Shown here: piece by piece, positions 1 through 4,849 of the stretch | Numbering within the stretch: position 1 is the stretch's first letter | Layout: every line of letters starts with the position of its first letter | Assembly (NCBI GenBank): GCA_966211215.1 | Contig: CBIHNR010000277.1 | Span: forward strand, 1-5,234 | DNA length: 5,234 nucleotides | Source: Desertivirga sp966211215 | GTDB lineage: Bacteria; Bacteroidota; Bacteroidia; Sphingobacteriales; Sphingobacteriaceae | Direction of reading: 5' to 3' | Notes under the pieces: generated by a model | What the model was told of the DNA's origin: nothing | Database searches by the model: none | What the model saw: only the letters and a program-made list of their open reading frames with translations | Made by a program: the position numbers and the translations under genes

Positions 1-234
1 ACCTTTATAAGAAAGGATAGCACGAGCAGTATCAGTAGGCTGCGCACCATTGTTAACCCAGTCTAATGCTTTTTCGAAGTTAATATCGATTGTTGCAGGG
101 TTAGTGTTTGGATTGTATGAACCTAAACGCTCAATAAATTTACCGTCTCTTGGAGCACGAGAGTCTGCTACCACTACGTAGTAAAAAGGCTTACCTTTTT
201 TACCGTGTCTTTGCAATCTGATTTTAGTTGCCAT
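1..234 (-). CDS. rpsP: 30S ribosomal protein S16 (bS16), N-terminal part, cut by window edge
   Basis: Structural protein of the small ribosomal subunit, binding 16S rRNA and helping 30S assembly. The 78 visible codons read from an ATG at 234-232 and contain the S16 hallmarks: the N-terminal strand KIRLQRHGKKGKP (residues 4-16), then FYYVVVADSRAPRDGKFIE (18-36), LGSYNP (37-42) and the region around ALDWVNNGAQPTDTA (56-70). This covers nearly all of the conserved S16 fold. The stop codon and any C-terminal extension lie before position 1; Bacteroidota S16 proteins often carry a long charged tail, which cannot be checked here. The start is fixed by the conserved MATKI beginning. The leader is A/T-rich (TTAAGAA directly before ATG) without a Shine-Dalgarno sequence. 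A -7 box match lies about 57 bases upstream. Identification is secure. Confidence 0.97.
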   Translation of the reverse strand, partial: MATKIRLQRHGKKGKPFYYVVVADSRAPRDGKFIERLGSYNPNTNPATIDINFEKALDWVNNGAQPTDTARAILSYKG

Positions 235-268
235 TTCTTAATTTTATATTTATGTATTCAACATAGTT

Positions 269-286
269 CCCGGAGTCTCCTGCGGG
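269..286 (-). promoter_or_regulatory. Possible hairpin at the 5' end of the rpsP leader
   Basis: In the minus-strand RNA, CCCG (286-283) can pair with CGGG (272-269) and AG (281-280) with CU (275-274). A single C-C mismatch separates the two helices, and the loop is GAGA (279-276), a GNRA-type tetraloop. From the predicted promoter the transcript would begin almost exactly at the first paired base. It could be a 5'-end stabilising hairpin or a regulatory leader. The helix is short and its energy was not computed, so this is tentative. Confidence 0.3.
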
Positions 287-290
287 GCTG

Positions 291-298
291 CAAAGATA
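291..298 (-). promoter_or_regulatory. Probable rpsP promoter, -7 box
   Basis: On the minus strand these bases read TATCTTTG, a full match to the Bacteroidota -7 consensus TAnnTTTG. The expected -33 position, 19 bases upstream (about 318-320), is a T-run, so the usual TTG is only partly matched. The predicted transcription start is near 285-287, giving a leader of about 50 bases before the rpsP ATG. Recognised by motif and position only. Confidence 0.6.
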
Positions 299-363
299 GA
301 TCAATAATTTGAATAAAAAAAATTTATAACGCCCTGTTTTATAGCAAAAAAGGAACTCCATTT

Positions 364-393
364 TTGATTTAAACGTATTGTTTGATAACTTAA
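364..393 (+). promoter_or_regulatory. Weak promoter candidate for the PAS-domain gene
   Basis: TTG at 364-366 is followed after exactly 19 bases by TAACTTAA at 386-393. This matches the TAnnTT part of the Bacteroidota -7 box but not its final TG. It is the best plus-strand arrangement I can find between the rpsP promoter and the PAS gene. It would start transcription near 400, giving a leader of about 70 bases. In AT-rich DNA such a match can arise by chance. Confidence 0.3.
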
Positions 394-440
394 GCCGAGC
401 AAAAACCGGAGGACAATTAAGCCTGCCAATTAATTAAATA

Positions 441-461
441 TTGCAAAAGCGCTTTGCAAAA
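441..461 (+). repeat. Direct repeat TTGCAAAA x2 flanking a palindrome, just upstream of the PAS gene
   Basis: TTGCAAAA occurs at 441-448 and again at 454-461, and the 10-base perfect palindrome AAAGCGCTTT spans 446-455 between and into the copies. The block ends 9 bases before the ATG of the PAS gene at 471. A repeated or symmetric half-site here could be an operator or a leader stem (GCAAA/UUUGC). Its function is unknown, and the position in a leader is the only supporting context. Confidence 0.35.
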
Positions 462-470
462 CAAACCCCG

Positions 471-1853
471 ATGAAAAACCTGTCAAACATTCTATCATCA
501 ATAGACAATGCTGTTTGGTCGTTCGACCTTGAAGAAAAAAAGTTTATTTATGTGAATGACCGATTGGCAGACATTTACGAACTTCCACTAAGTACAATTG
601 AAGCAAACCCGTCTTTTTGGCTACACCACATCCACCCGGAAGATCACGATTATGTACTCACCGAGACCAAAAGAGCATACGAGGGTATCAATGTTGAAAT
701 AGAGTATCGGCTAGTTGTGAATAACCGCATTAAGTGGGTACGGGACAAAAAGGTTGTGTTTTTTGATGAAAATGGCAAACGAAAAGCATTAACAGGCATA
801 CTTGCAGACATCACTGAAAAGAAAAAGGCCGAAAACACCCTTACCGATACTGACAAAATATTAAGATACCTGTTTATAAATAATCCTAATCCTTTATGGA
901 TCTATGACTGTGAAACTTTAAAATTCCTTGCTGTAAACCACGCAGCGATCGCTAAATATGGCTATTCGAAGGACGAATTTCTTTCGATGGACATTGCGGA
1001 TATCTTACCCTGGGAAGATGGTGAAAAAATAAAGAACAGAGTAAAAAACCTAAAGCCCAGGCATTACAATACCAGTACCCAATGGACCCATCGTAAAAAA
1101 AACGGAGAACTTATTTATGTAGACCTTTCAGGCCATGGCATCAGCTTTAAAGGCCGGGAGGCCGAACTGGTGATGGCCCATGATATTACCAGGGAAGTTG
1201 AAAGCAGAAATAAGATTACCCTTGCGAAACAGAATCTCGACGCTCTAATAAATAATATAGAAGACCAAATCTGGTCTATTGACGCAAATTATAATATTCT
1301 CTCTGCCAACCTTGCCTATAAAACCTTCGTGCATGATATAATTAAGCGTGATATCGCTATTGGCGAATCGATTTTTATTCCAGAACTCTCTGCCAAAGGG
1401 AAGGAATTATGGCTTAGATACTACAATAGAGCACTAAAAGGTGAAGCTTTCGAATTTATTGAACTTGTGGATTTCCCCAATATGCAGGCTTTTTTTGCAG
1501 AAACAAGGATGAGCCCAATTCGAAACGACAATGAAATTATCGGAGTTGCCTGCATTAGCACCAATATCCAAGAGCGCATTGAAACCCAAAAACGAATTAT
1601 TGAACAGAACAAAAAACTCCTTGAGCTGATTTCCATTGCGTCGCACGAAATCAGGGGGCCGATAGCTTCTTTGCTTGGTTTGGTAGACGTGTTTAACCAG
1701 AAAAACTTTTCTGATCCTTTTAATGCTGAGATTATCACCCTTGTTCAACAAACAACACGACAAGTAGATTCGATGTTGCATACTTTAGTTGAGAAAACAT
1801 ATGCCCTGCAGCAGGAAACCAGATTAAATATTCCGCTCCACAAAATCAATTAA
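471..1853 (+). CDS. Triple-PAS sensor protein with histidine-kinase DHp domain but no ATPase domain
   Basis: A 460-residue signalling protein with no signal peptide or membrane segment, so probably a cytoplasmic sensor. PAS domain 1 spans about residues 10-117 (PAS_3-like, ending in the PAC-type LTGILADITEKK), PAS 2 about 127-243 (with YGYSKDEFLSM, ending AHDITRE) and PAS 3 about 255-372. Charged linker helices follow each. Residues about 380-450 form a HisKA-like two-helix unit with the H-box SHEIRGPIASLLG and candidate phosphoacceptor His392. The protein stops where a kinase would begin its HATPase_c domain, and no N, G1 or G2 box exists here or in the following bases. It therefore cannot phosphorylate itself as encoded. 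The H-box residue that is usually Thr or Asn (HExxT/N) is Gly396. An in-frame TTG at 441 would add 10 residues; I prefer ATG 471. It overlaps the end of gmhA by 30 bp. The ligand and partner are not evident. Confidence 0.85.
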   Translation: MKNLSNILSSIDNAVWSFDLEEKKFIYVNDRLADIYELPLSTIEANPSFWLHHIHPEDHDYVLTETKRAYEGINVEIEYRLVVNNRIKWVRDKKVVFFDENGKRKALTGILADITEKKKAENTLTDTDKILRYLFINNPNPLWIYDCETLKFLAVNHAAIAKYGYSKDEFLSMDIADILPWEDGEKIKNRVKNLKPRHYNTSTQWTHRKKNGELIYVDLSGHGISFKGREAELVMAHDITREVESRNKITLAKQNLDALINNIEDQIWSIDANYNILSANLAYKTFVHDIIKRDIAIGESIFIPELSAKGKELWLRYYNRALKGEAFEFIELVDFPNMQAFFAETRMSPIRNDNEIIGVACISTNIQERIETQKRIIEQNKKLLELISIASHEIRGPIASLLGLVDVFNQKNFSDPFNAEIITLVQQTTRQVDSMLHTLVEKTYALQQETRLNIPLHKIN

Positions 1854-2390
1854 AGAATGAATAACCTTTATATGTATTTCCTGAGCCCTGTCTGCATACA
1901 AAGACTTTGGCGCCCGAATTTCCACATCACATAAAGAAGCCATTTTACCGCCATCTTTACCCGTTAAGCCTATAACCTTAATCCCTTTCTTACGGGCAGC
2001 CTCAATTGCATTTAGTACATTTTCTGAATTACCACTTGTGCTTATTGCAAATAAAACATCTCCAGATTGTCCTATTGCCTCTACCATTCGAGAGAAAATA
2101 GAAGCATAGCCGTAATCATTAGCAACGCAAGAAATATGCGAGGAATCTGAGATAGAAATAGCTGCAAGTGCCTGTCTGTCATGCCGGTACCTTCCCGAAA
2201 GTTCTTCTGCAAAATGCATAGCATCGCACATTGAGCCTCCGTTACCACAAGAAATAACCTTCTTTCCTGAAGACATTGCCTCAACGAGAAGCTTTCCGGC
2301 ATTCTCAATTTTTATGAAATTTTCTTCATCACTTAAGAACGTCTTTAACACGCTTTCTGCCTCTAGAAAATGTTGTTTTATCGTTTCCAT
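1824..2390 (-). CDS. gmhA: Phosphoheptose (sedoheptulose-7-phosphate) isomerase
   Basis: Converts sedoheptulose-7-phosphate to D-glycero-D-manno-heptose-7-phosphate, the first step towards ADP- or GDP-heptose for LPS, S-layer or other surface glycans. It is a cytoplasmic SIS-domain enzyme, normally a tetramer. From ATG 2390 it has 188 residues, close to the 192 of the E. coli enzyme, and aligns end to end. Visible features are the SIS phosphate loop SCGNGGS (47-53), CDAMHFAEELSGRYR (55-69), SHISCVANDYG (84-94), STSGNS (117-122), LTGKDGGKM (142-150) and the C-terminal AQEIHIKVIH (169-178). His59, Glu63, Gln170 and His178 correspond to E. coli His61, Glu65, Gln172 and His180, the active-site/metal set. 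A longer reading from TTG 2426 adds 12 non-conserved residues and is disfavoured. It lies 106 bp downstream of pfkA on the same strand, with no clear promoter or terminator between them. Confidence 0.95.
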   Translation of the reverse strand: METIKQHFLEAESVLKTFLSDEENFIKIENAGKLLVEAMSSGKKVISCGNGGSMCDAMHFAEELSGRYRHDRQALAAISISDSSHISCVANDYGYASIFSRMVEAIGQSGDVLFAISTSGNSENVLNAIEAARKKGIKVIGLTGKDGGKMASLCDVEIRAPKSLYADRAQEIHIKVIHSLIDFVERNI

Positions 2391-2407
2391 CAAATCAGTG
2401 CTTTCGT

Positions 2408-2422
2408 TTGAGTCGAGCTCAA
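2408..2422 (-). repeat. Small inverted repeat in the gmhA leader
   Basis: TTGAG (2408-2412) and CTCAA (2418-2422) form a perfect 5-bp inverted repeat with a 5-base spacer, lying 18-32 bases upstream of the gmhA ATG. On the transcript this could be a small hairpin; as DNA it could be a binding site. It is short enough to be chance. The remainder of the 2391-2496 gap shows no good TAnnTTTG promoter and no GC-rich terminator. Confidence 0.25.
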
Positions 2423-2496
2423 CCAATAAATAACTAAGCGACTGCCCCTATCTTTAATAGAAACAATCGCTTTGATAAATAATTTATAAAAACCCC

Positions 2497-3471
2497 TTAC
2501 AGGGATAAAATATCTACTATTCGAAGTAAGTTCGGATTAATTTCTGAAATGTGCTTAATGGCATTGTGGAATGGCGTGTAGTGGATATTATTATTTACCA
2601 CACCAACCATTTCGCCTTTGTGCCCACTCAAAAGAGATTCGACTGCCGATACCCCAAGGCGGCTTGCTAAGACCCTATCCATACAAGTTGGCGTACCTCC
2701 ACGTTGAATATGCCCTAAAATTGAAAGCCTTACATCGTACTTAGGGAAGCGCTCTTTAACTTTTTCTGACACCTCTAAGCCCCCGTATTGGCCTCCTTCA
2801 GCAACCATTATAATCCTTGAAGACTTATAAGTACGGCTTTCTTCGAGCCTTCTGAACAGTTCTTCGATGTCGGTTTCAGACTCTGGGATCATGATAGCTT
2901 CAGCCCCTGAACCGATCCCGCTACGAAGCGCAATAAGCCCGGAGTCGCGGCCCATTACCTCAATAATGAACACCCTGGCGTGAGACTCTGCTGTGTCTCT
3001 GATTTTATCTACCGCATGGATTACGTTATTGATTGCCGTGTCGTACCCGATAGTGTAATCCGTTCCGATAAGGTCGTTGTCAATCGTTCCTGGCAAGCCG
3101 ACAATAGGAATACCGTATTCCTGGAAAAATACATTAGCACCGGTAAACGTACCCTCGCCACCAATAACCACTAAAGCATCTATTTTATGCTTTTGAATAT
3201 TTTCATATGCCGTTTTCCTGCCTTCCGGAGTGCGAAAAGCCGGACTACGTGTTGTTTTTAAAATTGTACCGCCTCTTCCAATAATGTTAGAAACTGACTT
3301 TCTATTCATTGGAACAATTTCTCCGGCAATTAACCCCTCATAACCTCTCATTATACCAGCAATGTTAAGGTTGTGATAAAGCCCCGTACGCACTACGGCA
3401 CGTATCGCAGCATTCATTCCCGGAGCGTCACCTCCCGAAGTTAATACACCAATTGTTTTAATTTCATTCAT
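2497..3471 (-). CDS. pfkA: ATP-dependent 6-phosphofructokinase
   Basis: Phosphorylates fructose-6-phosphate to fructose-1,6-bisphosphate, the committed step of glycolysis; a cytoplasmic enzyme of the PfkA family. The 324 residues cover the whole fold, slightly longer than the E. coli enzyme (320). Visible motifs are LTSGGDAPGMNA (10-21), IGRGGT (64-69), GGEGTFTGA (104-112), LPGTIDNDL (126-134) with catalytic base Asp131, EVMGR (171-175), VAEGG (223-227) and LGHIQRGG (252-259). Gly107 and Gly128 at the donor-selecting positions indicate ATP rather than pyrophosphate. Arg24, Arg28 and Arg57 match the E. coli ADP/PEP effector-site arginines, so allosteric control is plausible. One oddity is Glu106, where the family has Asp (GGDGS/T, a Mg ligand); the codon is GAG at 3156-3154. 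ATG 3471 gives the standard N-terminus. birA lies 167 bp upstream and gmhA 106 bp downstream, both on the same strand. Confidence 0.96.
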   Translation of the reverse strand: MNEIKTIGVLTSGGDAPGMNAAIRAVVRTGLYHNLNIAGIMRGYEGLIAGEIVPMNRKSVSNIIGRGGTILKTTRSPAFRTPEGRKTAYENIQKHKIDALVVIGGEGTFTGANVFFQEYGIPIVGLPGTIDNDLIGTDYTIGYDTAINNVIHAVDKIRDTAESHARVFIIEVMGRDSGLIALRSGIGSGAEAIMIPESETDIEELFRRLEESRTYKSSRIIMVAEGGQYGGLEVSEKVKERFPKYDVRLSILGHIQRGGTPTCMDRVLASRLGVSAVESLLSGHKGEMVGVVNNNIHYTPFHNAIKHISEINPNLLRIVDILSL

Positions 3472-3524
3472 TAGTTTATAGTTGAAAGCAATTATGATCC
3501 AGTATTATCAGCCCAAATGGTTTG

Positions 3525-3538
3525 ATTGCCGCCGCAAT
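3525..3538 (-). repeat. Inverted repeat upstream of pfkA
   Basis: ATTGC (3525-3529) and GCAAT (3534-3538) form a perfect 5-bp inverted repeat around a GC-rich 4-base centre, 54-67 bases upstream of the pfkA ATG. It stands out as the only GC-rich patch in the otherwise AT-rich 167-bp birA-pfkA gap. It could be an operator or leader hairpin for pfkA. No clean TAnnTTTG box was found for pfkA; the nearest is TTAATTTG at about 3545-3552, with one mismatch. Confidence 0.3.
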
Positions 3539-3604
3539 TAAACACAAATTAACTTCTAAACCTTAAAGCCTAAATTAAGTGCAATGATATTAAAACTCAC
3601 GCAC

Positions 3605-3623
3605 TTTTTACATAATATAAAAA
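3605..3623. terminator. AT-only stem-loop after birA, possible weak terminator
   Basis: TTTTTA (3605-3610) and TAAAAA (3618-3623) are perfect inverted repeats with a 7-base spacer, beginning 15 bases beyond the birA stop. On the birA transcript the stem is followed by GUGCGUGAGUUUU, without a proper U-tract. There is no G or C in the stem, so it would be unstable as RNA. It might end birA transcription or be compositional chance. Confidence 0.2.
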
Positions 3624-3638
3624 TGATAAAGGCGCAAA

Positions 3639-4400
3639 TTAAAGCACAAATGCTATTTCTTTGATATTGAAAACCCTAATTTCTCCGTTGATTTCGACAT
3701 GCAGGCACCCCGTTTCTCCTACTCCCCTTATAATTCCACTTTCGGGTGAACCTTCAATCAAGTAAGCCCCAGGTTCGTTAAATCTGAACAGCCGGCTCAG
3801 ATACTCTGACATTAAATCTTCTTCAGCCAGCAGCTGATTGTATCTGAACTGTATAGCGAGGCACAATTCATTAAGTAGCTCCATCAGATCTTTAGATGTT
3901 CCTGTTAACTGTTTAATAGAAGTCACCTTTGCAATCTCTGAAGGGAATGTAACCTGATTAACGTTCAAACCAACGCCAATTATTGAGTGCTTCCACTTAG
4001 GGCCTTGAAGAATGTTTTCTATTAAAATACCGCCTATCTTTTTATCGTTAAAATAGATATCGTTGGGCCACTTTATTTTTAAGCCAAAGCCAACTATTGC
4101 TTTTACTGTATCATATACGGCAAGACTAATAGCCATATTGAGCTTAAACTGATTATCAGGCCTTAAAAACTCAGGGTGAAGCAGAACACTAGCCGTCAGG
4201 TTTTCGCCTGGATTGCTGTGCCATATATTAGCGGCCTGGCCACGTCCGGCAAATTGCTCTTCTGCCATAATAACAGTACCTTCAAGTAATGGCGCAGATT
4301 TTGCCAACCTTATTTTGAGATAATTATTAGTGGAATCGACGGACTTTAAATGAACAACATTTTGTCCAACAATTAATGGCGAAAAAGTGTTATTTTGCAA
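3639..4400 (-). CDS. birA: Biotin--[acetyl-CoA-carboxylase] ligase, single-domain type
   Basis: Activates biotin with ATP to biotinyl-5'-AMP and transfers it to the target lysine of biotin carboxyl carrier proteins, needed for fatty-acid synthesis and other carboxylases; cytoplasmic. The 253 residues start directly in the catalytic domain: VDSTNNYL (21-28), the biotin-loop motif AGRGQ (51-55), KWPNDI (110-115) with the adenylate-binding lysine, KIGGILIE (121-128) and GVGLNVN (142-148). A small C-terminal domain spans about 210-253. There is no N-terminal helix-turn-helix, so it is a class I ligase and not a DNA-binding repressor like E. coli BirA. The start is TTG at 4400-4398: an in-frame TAA lies 12 bases upstream, and the next in-frame ATG (residue 45) would remove conserved sequence. 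It is divergent from rsfS with a 44-bp gap. Confidence 0.94.
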   Translation of the reverse strand: MQNNTFSPLIVGQNVVHLKSVDSTNNYLKIRLAKSAPLLEGTVIMAEEQFAGRGQAANIWHSNPGENLTASVLLHPEFLRPDNQFKLNMAISLAVYDTVKAIVGFGLKIKWPNDIYFNDKKIGGILIENILQGPKWKHSIIGVGLNVNQVTFPSEIAKVTSIKQLTGTSKDLMELLNELCLAIQFRYNQLLAEEDLMSEYLSRLFRFNEPGAYLIEGSPESGIIRGVGETGCLHVEINGEIRVFNIKEIAFVL

Positions 4401-4426
4401 AAGAGTTGAGTTTTATTAAATTCATC

Positions 4427-4460
4427 CAAAACTAATTTTTTTTAATGGTAAAAAGCAAAG
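4427..4460 (-). promoter_or_regulatory. Probable birA promoter overlapping the rsfS start
   Basis: On the minus strand, TAGTTTTG (4434-4427) is a full match to the Bacteroidota -7 box TAnnTTTG, and TTTG (4459-4456) lies 21 bases upstream as a -33 element. The predicted start near 4420 leaves about 20 bases before the birA TTG. The -33 element is inside rsfS codons 4-5 and the -7 box is in its leader, so RNA polymerase here would compete with rsfS transcription. Evidence is motif and position only. Confidence 0.55.
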
Positions 4461-4819
4461 CGATTAATGAATCAACCTATCTTTCTGAACTTGTAATACA
4501 CGGAATTCAGGAAAAAAAAGGCAATGAAATTGTACGATTAGATTTAAGAAATATACATAGTTCAATAGCCGATTATTTTGTTATATGCCACGCCGAATCT
4601 TCTACCCAGGTAAGGGCTATAGCATCAAGTGTCGAAGACGAAGTTTTTAAAGCCTCAAAACAATTACCGGTGCGCATTGAAGGCCTTGAATATGGCGAAT
4701 GGGTATTGTTAGATTACGTAGACACTGTTGTCCATATATTTAAAACAGACAAACGCCAGTTTTATGGTATAGAGGAATTGTGGGGAGATGCCGAAATGAA
4801 ATATTATAAAAGCGCCTGA
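4445..4819 (+). CDS. rsfS: Ribosome silencing factor RsfS (DUF143 / Iojap family)
   Basis: Binds protein uL14 on the 50S subunit and blocks joining with 30S, lowering translation in starvation or stationary phase. The 124 residues include the family core: LVIHGIQEKKG (16-26), ADYFVICHAESSTQVRAI (42-59), then WVLLDYVDTVVHIF (86-99) and RQFYGIEELWGDA (104-116). This is somewhat longer than the 105-residue E. coli protein because of extra residues at both ends. ATG 4445 is preceded by a T-run with no Shine-Dalgarno sequence and no clear promoter of its own; TAATTTTT at 4433-4440 is too close to the start to be convincing. It is divergent from birA and 30 bp upstream of ftsH on the same strand, so rsfS-ftsH is probably one operon. 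This order is, from memory, common in Bacteroidota. Confidence 0.95.
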   Translation: MVKSKAINESTYLSELVIHGIQEKKGNEIVRLDLRNIHSSIADYFVICHAESSTQVRAIASSVEDEVFKASKQLPVRIEGLEYGEWVLLDYVDTVVHIFKTDKRQFYGIEELWGDAEMKYYKSA

Positions 4820-4849
4820 CCACACCATATACTGGTTTAATTTTAAGAA

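Noticed and set aside
250..264. Tiny upstream ORF in the rpsP leader (ATG TTG AAT ACA TAA, minus strand), with AGGAG 12 bases before it
   Set aside because: Four codons only, AGGAG is too far from the ATG and lies in the possible hairpin, and Shine-Dalgarno use is rare in this phylum.
441..470. TTG at 441 as the start of the PAS protein (10 extra residues)
   Set aside because: The added residues are not part of any domain and lie over the repeat/palindrome block; ATG 471 directly precedes the first PAS domain.
1421..1781. Two antisense ORFs of 105 and 115 codons inside the PAS gene
   Set aside because: They overlap a clearly coding frame, overlap each other in different frames, and show no recognisable domain or promoter.
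2391..2426. TTG at 2426 as the start of gmhA (12 extra residues)
   Set aside because: ATG 2390 gives the family-typical N-terminus and length; the extra stretch holds an inverted repeat and is not conserved-looking.
2980..3174. Plus-strand ORF inside pfkA, and a minus-strand ORF (2081-2308) in another frame of gmhA
   Set aside because: Shadows of strongly conserved genes, with no family resemblance of their own.
3805..4250. BirA biotin loop reads GRGQAAN where E. coli has GRGRRGR
   Set aside because: Positions after GRG vary among biotin ligases (several lack the second Gly), and the catalytic KWPND and GGILIE motifs are intact, so this is not evidence of altered function.
4390..4425. Eleven-codon ORF on the minus strand (ATG at 4425) overlapping the birA TTG start in another frame
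   Set aside because: The predicted birA transcription start is near 4420, so this ATG is probably not transcribed; BirA itself is complete without it, so there is no sign of a frameshift.
4824..4836. ACCA/TGGT inverted repeat between rsfS and ftsH
   Set aside because: Only 4 bp, no U-tract; too weak to call a terminator, and the genes look co-transcribed.
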